From the NCBI GenBank assembly GCA_048520025.1, contig DBFZTP010000090.1, positions 1 through 6,262 of the forward strand: a stretch of 6,262 nt of DNA, written 5' to 3'. This DNA comes from Aphodousia sp048520025. GTDB lineage: Bacteria; Pseudomonadota; Gammaproteobacteria; Burkholderiales; Burkholderiaceae_F. The notes under the pieces are model-generated. The model was not told where the DNA came from. It saw only the letters and a program-made list of their open reading frames with translations, and did not search any database. Position 1 is the stretch's first letter. Every line of letters starts with the position of its first letter. The position numbers were made by a program, and so were the translations under genes. Shown piece after piece: positions 1-6,262 of this stretch.

Positions 1-1491
1 GAGCACCACCGTGGCGTTCATTGTTTGAACATTTTGTTTTCCTTTTCTTGCTTGCGTGAAAATTCGAACCTGTTCGGCTTCATGCAATGGCAGTTGAATT
101 CGGAAAATGGAGCCACGTCCCAGTCGTGATGAGAAACTTAAACGCATCCCGAGTTGCTCGCAAATCCCGCGCACAATGGATAACCCCAAACCAAAACCTT
201 CGGTCGTTTCTCGCGTTTTTTCACTGCGATAGAAGTGCTCAAAAATTCGCTTTTGCTCAGCCTTATCCACCCCTTCACCGCTATCGACGACGCAAATACT
301 CACATTCTTGCCACCAATTAACCGAGCCGCTAAAACGATTTCTCCCTCATTGGTGTAATTAATGGCGTTGGTAATCAAGTTGCGTAATGCACGTTGCAGC
401 AATTGCGCATCGGTATAGACATTGACATCTAACGGTTTAACGCGAAAACCCACATTCTTTTTGGCGGCCAACTGCGCGAACTCTTCGGCCAAATCTTCAA
501 GCACCCGTTGAACATTTAAGGGCTCAAGCGTTGTTGTCATATGGTGCGTTTCAAGGCGCGAGATTTCCAAAATTTGAGCCACCAACGTTTGAAGCGACGA
601 AGTGGTTTTTGCCAACTGCTCAACAATCAATTTAACTTGCGGATCGTCATTGCGTTTGAGTAACTCAATATAGATCCCGATGGCTTGAAGCGGTTGGCGA
701 ATGTCGTGATTGGCAGCTTGAAAGAACTTACCGCGAATACGGCTTTGTTCTTGCGTTTCGCGACGAAGTTTTTCGGCTAAGTTTTTCTCAAGCGTTAAGC
801 GCTTTACCATCAATTCGCTTTCTTGTTCGTTGCGAACCGACATCTGAACGATGTCACTAAAACGTCGGCCGGAATAGAAAATAAAAGCAATGATGCCCAC
901 CAATAAAATGGCAATCGCTAAACGTGACCAACCGAAAAACAAAGCCATGCGAAGAACGAGCGGCGCAATGCTCAAAAGCGTAAAAACGCCCAAACTCGGC
1001 AACCAACAGGCGTAGACCGGCCACGAAGCAAAGGTCACACTCAAAATAACGCTCACCAAGAGGATTTGTGAGGCCATGTGACCATCAGCACCATAAGCGA
1101 ATGTGGAACCCGCCACGGCCCATATAACGCCAGAGAGCGTGGCTAAAATCATCCAGGCTCTCACCCACAGGTGGACTCTCGCATGACGATAGCGATCGGC
1201 CCAGAAGCGTCGAGAAAAATCGATGGCACCGTAGAGGTGAATAACGATGACAAAGAGCCACGCAAAGAGATACCAATGGTTGATTTCATGCCAAAAAGTA
1301 AAGGCCAGGGTCGCGGCCCCGGTGCTTTCGGCAATTAAAGCAATCGGCTGAAGCTTAAGAGAACTTTGGATTTGACGAACGAGCACACGAGAGTGACGGC
1401 GACGCCATTGGGCTGCCGTCTGATTCTCGTTCAGAGGGGCCGAGTTGTTGGTGAGAAATTGGTACCACTTGGCCCGAATGCGATCAAACAT
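1..1491 (-). CDS. Membrane-bound sensor histidine kinase, probably hybrid (3' end outside window)
   Basis: The reading frame is open for 497 codons from ATG 1491 to base 1 with no stop, so the C-terminus is missing. Residues 1-45 are cytosolic and basic. About six hydrophobic segments follow (near 48-66, 72-90, 112-134, 141-160, 162-183, 188-207), with no large periplasmic sensor domain. A charged, coiled-coil-like linker (218-250) leads to the phosphoacceptor motif NHDIRQPLQ with His262. The ATPase domain shows an N box (NLITNAINYT, 371-380), G1 (DSGEG, 403-407), F box (IFEHFY, 416-421) and G2 (GFGLGLS, 432-438). After a 20-residue linker the last residues read NATVVL, which resembles the first strand of a receiver domain, so a hybrid kinase is inferred. 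The HDxRQPL form of the H box is one I associate with hybrid kinases of proteobacteria. The start overlaps the ldcA stop by 8 nt and has no good Shine-Dalgarno, so translation is probably coupled to ldcA. The signal sensed is unknown; a membrane-derived cue is possible. Confidence 0.9.
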   Translation of the reverse strand, partial: MFDRIRAKWYQFLTNNSAPLNENQTAAQWRRRHSRVLVRQIQSSLKLQPIALIAESTGAATLAFTFWHEINHWYLFAWLFVIVIHLYGAIDFSRRFWADRYRHARVHLWVRAWMILATLSGVIWAVAGSTFAYGADGHMASQILLVSVILSVTFASWPVYACWLPSLGVFTLLSIAPLVLRMALFFGWSRLAIAILLVGIIAFIFYSGRRFSDIVQMSVRNEQESELMVKRLTLEKNLAEKLRRETQEQSRIRGKFFQAANHDIRQPLQAIGIYIELLKRNDDPQVKLIVEQLAKTTSSLQTLVAQILEISRLETHHMTTTLEPLNVQRVLEDLAEEFAQLAAKKNVGFRVKPLDVNVYTDAQLLQRALRNLITNAINYTNEGEIVLAARLIGGKNVSICVVDSGEGVDKAEQKRIFEHFYRSEKTRETTEGFGLGLSIVRGICEQLGMRLSFSSRLGRGSIFRIQLPLHEAEQVRIFTQARKGKQNVQTMNATVVL

Positions 1492-2419
1492 GTTTAATTT
1501 CAAAGCGAGGCTTCACTCTCGGATGATCAAACGTATTTAAAACAACGTACCCCTTTTCGGTATGCATCTTCACTTTTGCACCGTAAGGGATGGTAGCTTT
1601 CACAGGAGAGTGACCGAAGGGAAAGCCCGTCAAAATGGGCACGTCCTTCACACGTTTTTTCAAAAATTCGAGCACGTCGGCAAAAAGAAAATCATTGGGA
1701 CGCGGATGCATCGGATCGGCATCGCGGAAGTCGCCCAAGAGAATCGCTTTTTGCTTGGTTAAAACACCGGCCATATATAACTGCATCAAAGAGCGCTCCA
1801 AACGGTAAGCGCGATCATTGCAGTCTTCAATGAATAAAATGCCGCCTTCAATTTGAGGGAAATAGGGCGTGCCCACCAAAGAGGCCATCATCGCCAAGTT
1901 ACCGCCCCAAATCTGACCTTCAAGATCAAGCTCCGGCGCTTCCTTGCATGGAAAAGACAACACCCACTCTTCATCAAACAAAGCCGAGTGGAAATTGCGC
2001 TCGGTCACGTAGAGCGGTTGATCAACGAAATCCGTTGCGCTCGGGCCGTGATAGCTGATTTTCCCGGTCTTGGCATAGTAGGCCATGTTAAAGGCCGTGA
2101 AGTCCGAAAAACCGCAGAAAATCGGATCATGTTTAGCGATTTCTTCGAAGTCGATATCGTCCAAAATACGTGATAATCCGTAACCGCCACGAATGGGCAT
2201 CACTAGGTCAATCTCAGGATTGCACGCCATCGACATAATGCTATCAATGCGCTCAGACTCAACGCCTGCAAATTGCTTCACATTTTTGAAAACGGCATCG
2301 TGAATTTCTACCTGAGCACCACGATCGGTGAAGTAAAGTTTTGCCAGCGCGGGCGTTGAGACATCCACGGGAGCGCGAGATGGTGCACAAAATCCCACAC
2401 GAATCGGAAAATCAGGCAT
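1484..2419 (-). CDS. ldcA: Murein tetrapeptide LD-carboxypeptidase (peptidase family S66)
   Basis: This 311-residue protein should remove the terminal D-alanine from L,D-linked murein tetrapeptides in the cytoplasm during peptidoglycan recycling. No signal peptide is present, as expected. The N-terminus has the family form VGFCAPS (8-14), then RGGYG (77-81). The catalytic triad of S66 enzymes can be placed: nucleophile Ser105 in GFSDFT, Glu198 in LFIEDC, and His270 in FGHSPVKATIPYG. Length is normal for the family (about 300). I chose ATG 2419 over an in-frame TTG at 2434. The ATG is preceded by GAGGAG with 7-nt spacing and gives a typical N-terminus, whereas the TTG falls on the ribosome site itself. 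The start overlaps the tadA stop by 8 nt, and the stop overlaps the kinase start by 8 nt, so it is the middle gene of an operon. All key residues are present, so it is probably active. Confidence 0.93.
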   Translation of the reverse strand: MPDFPIRVGFCAPSRAPVDVSTPALAKLYFTDRGAQVEIHDAVFKNVKQFAGVESERIDSIMSMACNPEIDLVMPIRGGYGLSRILDDIDFEEIAKHDPIFCGFSDFTAFNMAYYAKTGKISYHGPSATDFVDQPLYVTERNFHSALFDEEWVLSFPCKEAPELDLEGQIWGGNLAMMASLVGTPYFPQIEGGILFIEDCNDRAYRLERSLMQLYMAGVLTKQKAILLGDFRDADPMHPRPNDFLFADVLEFLKKRVKDVPILTGFPFGHSPVKATIPYGAKVKMHTEKGYVVLNTFDHPRVKPRFEIKHV

Positions 2420-3272
2420 TGCGACGCTCCTCAAAGAAGGCCGTTAAAAGCGTGCCGCACTCATCGGACAAAATACCGCCATCGACTTGAGGCTTGTGAT
2501 TGAGCTTGGCCACTTCAGGCAAATTAATAACGCCACCATAGGCTCCGGTTTTGGGATCTGAAGCTCCAAAGACCACGCGGTCAATGCGAGCGTGAGAAAT
2601 AAGCGCAGCGCACATGGCACAGGGCTCTAACGTCACATAAAGTGTGCAGCCGGAGAGGCGATAGTTTTCCAAAGCGTGAGCGGCTTGACGAATCGCATTG
2701 ACTTCAGCGTGAGCGCTCGGATCATGGTGACCGATCGGGCAATTGCGACCCACACCAATGATTTGATCGTCTTTGACAATGACGCAACCCACAGGGACTT
2801 CACCTTCAGAAGCCGCTTCCTTGGCAAACTCCAACGCTTCACGCATGAATTCCGGATCTTTGTCGTTTTCGATACGTTTTTTAGCGTTTGCCGCCATGTT
2901 TTTAAGCTGACGCGCCTTTTTCATCACTTGCTTGGTTTGCTCGCGATGATCGTACTCAAGTTCAACAGCACGATCCAAACTCTCACGATCGTAGCGATCT
3001 TCTTTGCTCTTTCGATAGCCCACTGTGGCTTCAAAAATGAAACCTTGCTTGAGGGCTTGCAAAAGCAACGTCACGGGTTTTTCATCGAGCCAATCGCCGG
3101 ACTTTTCCAAAAATTCTTTTGCCTTTTCCAAGGCCGTGGCTGCAGAGATAAGGTCATCGGGCAAATACGTGACAAACGCTTCAATGACAGCAGACAAATC
3201 CTGAGGGTCACGCTTCTCTAACGAAGCTAACGTACTGCCTCGACGAATGGTTAAATCAATAAATCTTTGCAC
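2412..3272 (-). CDS. tadA: tRNA(adenosine-34) deaminase TadA with a long N-terminal extension
   Basis: TadA converts A34 of tRNA-Arg(ACG) to inosine, which lets one tRNA read several Arg codons. The C-terminal deaminase domain (about residues 138-286) carries the zinc and catalytic residues: His188-Ala-Glu190 in the SAHAE motif, and Cys218 and Cys221 in PCAMC. It also has the family features GEVPVG, HHDP, LYVTLEP and DPKTGA, and it aligns well from memory with the E. coli enzyme. Ordinary TadA is about 150-180 residues. This one has roughly 137 extra N-terminal residues, charged and apparently helical, with no transmembrane or zinc motif, which I do not recognise. I chose GTG 3272 because GGGAG lies 6 nt upstream. 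A TTG at 3320 in the same frame would add 16 residues (302 in all) and is the main alternative. Internal ATGs at 2924, 2897 and 2846 lack a convincing ribosome site. It is the first gene of the operon with ldcA and the kinase. The deaminase call is firm; the exact start is less sure. Confidence 0.92.
   Translation of the reverse strand: MQRFIDLTIRRGSTLASLEKRDPQDLSAVIEAFVTYLPDDLISAATALEKAKEFLEKSGDWLDEKPVTLLLQALKQGFIFEATVGYRKSKEDRYDRESLDRAVELEYDHREQTKQVMKKARQLKNMAANAKKRIENDKDPEFMREALEFAKEAASEGEVPVGCVIVKDDQIIGVGRNCPIGHHDPSAHAEVNAIRQAAHALENYRLSGCTLYVTLEPCAMCAALISHARIDRVVFGASDPKTGAYGGVINLPEVAKLNHKPQVDGGILSDECGTLLTAFFEERRNA
2427..2432 (-). promoter_or_regulatory. Shine-Dalgarno site that sets the ldcA start
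   Basis: On the minus strand this reads GAGGAG, 7 nt before ATG 2419. It lies inside the last codons of the upstream tadA gene. It is strong enough for independent initiation and supports ATG 2419 rather than the upstream TTG at 2434. Confidence 0.75.
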
Positions 3273-3278
3273 TGGATT

Positions 3279-3283
3279 CTCCC
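3279..3283 (-). promoter_or_regulatory. Probable ribosome binding site for tadA
   Basis: The minus strand reads GGGAG, 6 nt before GTG 3272. The competing TTG start at 3320 has no comparable purine-rich site at a good distance. This site therefore favours the 286-residue product, but a non-ATG start keeps the call tentative. Confidence 0.5.
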
Positions 3284-3309
3284 AACAAAACTTTCTCCAT
3301 TTTAACTTT

Positions 3310-3337
3310 TTGACAGACAAAATTCTTTGCGTATTGG
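3310..3337 (+). promoter_or_regulatory. Candidate sigma-70 promoter for the small exported-protein gene
   Basis: A perfect -35 hexamer TTGACA lies at 3310-3315. A 16-nt spacer then gives a weak -10 candidate, TATTGG (3332-3337), which matches consensus only in its first three bases. It sits in the short region between divergent starts, about 35 nt ahead of the plus-strand ATG at 3371. The tadA operon promoter must also lie here or overlap it, but I found no clear hexamer pair for the minus strand; TAAAAT just upstream of the tadA site is one weak -10 candidate. Confidence 0.35.
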
Positions 3338-3370
3338 CACAATTACTTAACCAATTTTGAGGATTTTTCC

Positions 3371-3793
3371 ATGAAAAAGAATTTGTTGTTTATTGCAGGA
3401 TTATTACCTGTCTTATTGACTGCCAATGTAGCGCTTGCCGGACAATATAGTGACGCACTCGGTCAGTGCCTTGTTAAAAATGCGAACAAAGCCGACACCA
3501 AAGTTTTGACGCAATACGCTTTTGTCACGCTGGGTCAAACGCAAGCAGCCAAAGAAATCGTGGTGATTCCTCAAAAGAAAATTGATGCCGTCACCACCAA
3601 AGCGCAAACCGTTGTGGTGCGACTTTTAGCGAAAGACTGTGCAGCCCCCGCTTTGAAGGCCACTCTTTACGAAGGCAAAAACGGCGTTCCCAATGGCGTG
3701 AAATACGCCGTTATGCAATACATGCAAGACGAAATGCAAAGTCGAACGGTTGATGCGTTGATTTCAAAGCTCGCTAACCTCAAAACTCCTTAA
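3371..3793 (+). CDS. Small exported protein of unknown function with two cysteines
   Basis: This 140-residue protein starts at ATG 3371, 7 nt after GAGGA (3359-3363). It begins with a classical Sec signal peptide: MKKN, a hydrophobic core, then a signal peptidase I site ALA|GQ after residue 23. There is no lipobox cysteine. The mature part (about 117 residues) is soluble and basic, with just two cysteines, Cys33 in LGQCLVK and Cys90 in LLAKDC, spaced so that a periplasmic disulfide is plausible. The pattern of an LGQCLV segment near the N-terminus and a LLxxDC segment about 57 residues later recalls a family of small uncharacterised exported proteins of gammaproteobacteria; this is from memory and unverified. 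No catalytic motif is seen. It is transcribed alone, divergent from the tadA operon and convergent with the autotransporter gene. A periplasmic location is inferred; function is unknown. Confidence 0.88.
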   Translation: MKKNLLFIAGLLPVLLTANVALAGQYSDALGQCLVKNANKADTKVLTQYAFVTLGQTQAAKEIVVIPQKKIDAVTTKAQTVVVRLLAKDCAAPALKATLYEGKNGVPNGVKYAVMQYMQDEMQSRTVDALISKLANLKTP

Positions 3794-3841
3794 ACAAATC
3801 TTTAATTCAATTCACGAATATTTGAGTCAACAACTGTTTAC

Positions 3842-3892
3842 TTTAAATAAAACCCTCTATTGGCAATAGTTTGAACTACACCAATAGGGGGT
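3842..3892 (-). terminator. Rho-independent terminator of the autotransporter gene, probably bidirectional
   Basis: Arms 3852-3863 and 3881-3892 form a 12-bp stem around a 17-nt loop. On the minus strand it is followed at once by TTTTATTT, a good U tract, with one A-C mismatch in the stem. On the plus strand the same stem has only a G-U wobble but a weaker downstream tract (CTTTTAATTT, from 3898). It therefore fits best as the terminator of the autotransporter gene, about 20-70 nt past its stop, while also able to end the convergent exported-protein gene. Confidence 0.75.
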
Positions 3893-3893
3893 A

Positions 3894-3923
3894 ATAGCTT
3901 TTAATTTACTAATTAAAAGTTAT
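3894..3923. other. AT-rich inverted repeat over the autotransporter stop codon
   Basis: CTTTTAATT (3898-3906) and AATTAAAAG (3911-3919) are perfect complements around a 4-nt loop TACT. The stem can be extended to 13 bp with one G-T position (3894-3897 with 3920-3923). The arm 3911-3919 contains the TAA stop (3915-3913 on the minus strand). It lacks a GC-rich stem, so it is not a typical terminator for the minus strand. On the plus strand its left arm supplies the T-rich tract after the main terminator. Confidence 0.5.
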
Positions 3924-6234
3924 AGCGAACACCAACCGTTGCACGCCAATCTTCATCAACTTCGGCACCAGAAGTACGTTCAACATCTGCCCAAACATAC
4001 GTTGCCTTATTGATATTCCATTGGCCACCCAAACCAAATTCAACCCAGGTATCTTTACCATCAACTTCCATGCTTTGAGTTGCCGTCGTCAACTTAGTAT
4101 CTCCTAAGAATTGATGTGCTGCATTCACTCGAGCATAGATATCCCCCTTGTTAGACGGACACTTTAGTCCAGCAGCAAAACCAGCACGAGCAACGAGACT
4201 ATTCGTCGCATCAATGTCGTACTTGTAGGACTCAACACCACGCAATGTCATCTTGTCGGAGTCAATATACGCATAAGTCAATTCCACGCTAGGTTCTACA
4301 TAGAATGTCGATGCCAAATTCATGCGAACGCCAACCTCGCCAGAAAGGCTATAAACCATATTGTCAAGATCACCCTTCATGCCATCAACTTTCATTTCGG
4401 AGTCAGCCTTGGCAACTCGACCAATGACATCCGTAAAGACACCACTATCAGAGAACCAAGTCCCATAGGCTGAAATGGAGTATGCGTCCATTTCAGCCGT
4501 ACCACGAGCGTAGTCAGCATCTCCCTTTGTATAAGAGAAAGCAACACCAGTACGTACATTGCTTAACAAGGCAGTTGTATCAGCACCAACTTGAATTGTG
4601 TTGAAGTCGTTTTCATAGGCATTTTTACCACTTAAGTGACCACCGTCATAGCGTGCCCAAACACCATTTTCAGCACCGTTGGCACGTAAATCGCCCATAC
4701 GTTTGCGCAGATCATTCGTGAGAATTCTGTCTAAGGAAATCATCGTTGCAGCTGCTATATCCATCGTACTTTCTTGTAAAGTATTGTTGATTTCCTTCGC
4801 ATTACCATTTTCATCAACGAACCAAGAGTTTGAGTTATAGCCCTCTTCCACCGACATCGTAGAAACTAAACTATCACCAAAAATTTGATCCTTTAGTGCC
4901 TTACCTTCTTCAACTGTCACATCGTCAGATGTTGCATCCAACTTGGCAGAAATTTTGGTATCCGTTTCCTTTGCAACTTTGAAGGTCGAATTTGTCTTAT
5001 AGTCCTCATCTAAACCCACTTGAACTGCTAAGCCTGCACCACTTAACTCATCCATAGACACACTAGCGTTGGCTGCAACTTGGACAGAACCATTGTCACT
5101 AGAAAGCGTCGTAATATTGGATGTTCCCGTTGCTTTCCAAACAGCATTGTCTTTTAACTTCAAATAAGCTTGGCCACCAATTGCAGGTAAAGCATCTTCT
5201 GCAGCAAATAACGAAACTCTTGCTCCAGAAGTGTCAGTTATCGTATTAACCGACCCTTCCAACACGGAATTAGCACCGCTTAATTCAATATTGATGGCCC
5301 CAGTGGATTGTTCCGTTCCTTTAACAGTAATATCCCCTTTAATTGTTATTACACCATCTGAATGAATGTCTACATAGGCAATCGACTCATTAACATTACC
5401 CGCATCGATATAAATATCACCAGTAATGTTGAGTTTGTCTTTAGCAGCAATTGAAACAAAAGTTTTAGCAGTCTCGGCAGAAGATCCTGCGTCCTCTTCG
5501 GCAACCTGAGATTGATATGTTCCACCAATAACTTCGATTGCCTTACCCGAATTTTCATTGGCAATTGTTACGTTATTAGCCGCCATCAACACCATGCCAC
5601 GATCAAGCTTTAACGTAGCAATTTCATCACTAGCATTTATGACAGAAATTTTTTCACGATAGGAATCACCAAGGTCTTTGAACTCGGACTCAATCCATCC
5701 ATTCTCAATTGACTTGTTAACATCTGACCATCCCATGTCCATCCCGGCACCATTTTCCAAATGGATGGCTCCTGTAACATCCAAGGAATTCACGCTCATT
5801 TCAAGATAAGGACCATCAGTACCTTCTCCAACGCCTTCACCAGCCCAAATAGCATATGCCCCCTTGTTACCCTCAATTGTTAAACTAGTCCCCTCAACAG
5901 ATTCGGGGTCTGAATCATCAATGCGGTGAGCCCCCGTGTAAAGATAGCTATGACCTTTTAAATTAATCACTCGGTCAGCTTCACTTTGAATCACTACATT
6001 TTTGCCGTGTAACTCTAATTCTGTGCGACTTCCACTTCCATCACCATTCCCAACAATTTGAACCGCAGGATTATTTGCATTTCCTTTAACTGTGATTTTC
6101 TCAGTTAATTCCGTACCAATAACTTGGTTTCCTTGAGTGTCCACACTAAGGTTCTCTCTTTCGATCTCAACTTCTGCCACTGCTGAGAAGGAAAAGGCCA
6201 ATAAAATAGCGCTAGCTAAAATGGATTTTTTCAT
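3913..6234 (-). CDS. Classical (type Va) autotransporter, outer-membrane barrel with beta-helix-like passenger
   Basis: This complete 773-residue protein should be exported by Sec, inserted in the outer membrane by the BAM complex, and display its passenger at the surface. The signal peptide is residues 1-20 (cleavage AVA|EVE). The passenger (about 21-480) is Gly/Asn/Asp/Thr-rich with alternating hydrophobic residues and short repeats such as LNITGDIYI (268-276) and ITIKGDITV (296-304), typical of a beta-helix. A helical linker (about 484-517, including DLRKRMGDLR) leads to the barrel: GVWARYDGG (524-532), FNTIQVGAD (544-552), alternating strands, and the C-terminal ATVGVRYNF with terminal Phe as the BAM signal. 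The only cysteine is Cys692, in the barrel. No protease triad, lipase motif or RGD was seen in the passenger, so its role (adhesion or other) is open. The start at ATG 6234 has GGAG 6 nt upstream. The gene is monocistronic as far as visible, convergent with its left neighbour, and its passenger is more AT-rich than the operon genes. Confidence 0.93.
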   Translation of the reverse strand: MKKSILASAILLAFSFSAVAEVEIERENLSVDTQGNQVIGTELTEKITVKGNANNPAVQIVGNGDGSGSRTELELHGKNVVIQSEADRVINLKGHSYLYTGAHRIDDSDPESVEGTSLTIEGNKGAYAIWAGEGVGEGTDGPYLEMSVNSLDVTGAIHLENGAGMDMGWSDVNKSIENGWIESEFKDLGDSYREKISVINASDEIATLKLDRGMVLMAANNVTIANENSGKAIEVIGGTYQSQVAEEDAGSSAETAKTFVSIAAKDKLNITGDIYIDAGNVNESIAYVDIHSDGVITIKGDITVKGTEQSTGAINIELSGANSVLEGSVNTITDTSGARVSLFAAEDALPAIGGQAYLKLKDNAVWKATGTSNITTLSSDNGSVQVAANASVSMDELSGAGLAVQVGLDEDYKTNSTFKVAKETDTKISAKLDATSDDVTVEEGKALKDQIFGDSLVSTMSVEEGYNSNSWFVDENGNAKEINNTLQESTMDIAAATMISLDRILTNDLRKRMGDLRANGAENGVWARYDGGHLSGKNAYENDFNTIQVGADTTALLSNVRTGVAFSYTKGDADYARGTAEMDAYSISAYGTWFSDSGVFTDVIGRVAKADSEMKVDGMKGDLDNMVYSLSGEVGVRMNLASTFYVEPSVELTYAYIDSDKMTLRGVESYKYDIDATNSLVARAGFAAGLKCPSNKGDIYARVNAAHQFLGDTKLTTATQSMEVDGKDTWVEFGLGGQWNINKATYVWADVERTSGAEVDEDWRATVGVRYNF

Positions 6235-6240
6235 TATTCT

Positions 6241-6244
6241 CTCC
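6241..6244 (-). promoter_or_regulatory. Ribosome binding site of the autotransporter gene
   Basis: The minus strand reads GGAGAG just before the start (core GGAG, 6 nt from ATG 6234). Only 28 bases upstream of the gene are in the window, so the promoter is not visible. Confidence 0.7.
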
Positions 6245-6262
6245 GAGAAGGATTTACAAACA

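Noticed and set aside
1..21. A separate response-regulator gene starting at ATG 21
   Set aside because: The ATG is in frame with the kinase and no stop intervenes; the nearest AAGGA lies too far upstream to serve it. A fused receiver is simpler.
87..362. A 91-codon open frame on the plus strand within the kinase
   Set aside because: It is antisense to conserved kinase ATPase motifs and has no supporting start signal or recognisable product.
2412..2434. TTG at 2434 as the ldcA start
   Set aside because: It overlaps the GAGGAG site that serves ATG 2419 and would add five residues not typical of the family.
2676..3221. A 181-codon open frame on the plus strand opposite tadA
   Set aside because: It lies wholly antisense to a gene with intact deaminase motifs, has no ribosome site I could support, and its translation resembles no family. 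It is a shadow of the coding strand.
3333..3349. A sigma-54-like TTGGCAC element upstream of the exported-protein gene
   Set aside because: The GG of the -24 box is not followed by GC at the required distance for the -12 box.
3371..3440. Lipoprotein signal for the exported protein
   Set aside because: There is no cysteine at the cleavage region; ALA|GQ fits signal peptidase I.

Overview
The window looks like a chromosomal piece of a Gram-negative proteobacterium. A Sutterellaceae-like member of the Burkholderiales (Sutterella/Parasutterella group) is my best guess, based mainly on the style of the autotransporter barrel and on moderate GC. This taxonomic call is inference from remembered sequence style, not a search. 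All five genes found are protein-coding. I saw no RNA genes, insertion sequences, CRISPR arrays or attachment sites, and no stretch over 300 bases lacks a gene.

Bases 1-3272 (minus strand) hold a tight three-gene operon, read from right to left. First is a tadA-type tRNA adenosine deaminase with an unusual N-terminal extension of about 137 residues. Next is ldcA, an LD-carboxypeptidase of peptidoglycan recycling. Last is a membrane-bound histidine kinase whose reading frame runs off the left edge just as a receiver-like strand begins, so it is probably a hybrid kinase. Both junctions are 8-nt overlaps of the same form (ATG-CC-TGA and ATG-TT-TGA), which suggests translational coupling.

Bases 3273-3370 are a short divergent promoter region. 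Bases 3371-3793 (plus strand) encode a small exported protein of unknown function with a clear signal peptide and two cysteines in the mature part.

Bases 3794-3912 separate two convergent genes and carry a terminator hairpin usable in both directions. A second, AT-rich hairpin spans the stop codon of the last gene. Bases 3913-6234 (minus strand) encode a complete 773-residue classical (type Va) autotransporter: signal peptide, beta-helix-like passenger, linker and C-terminal 12-strand-type barrel ending in Phe. Its promoter lies beyond the right edge.

The operon links a translation gene, a wall-recycling gene and a signalling gene. No functional link between them is shown by the sequence beyond their arrangement. 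The two rightmost genes are both envelope or secreted proteins. I did not find a clearly new multi-gene system. The most unusual items are the extended TadA, the coupled ldcA-kinase pair, the small two-cysteine exported protein and the autotransporter passenger.
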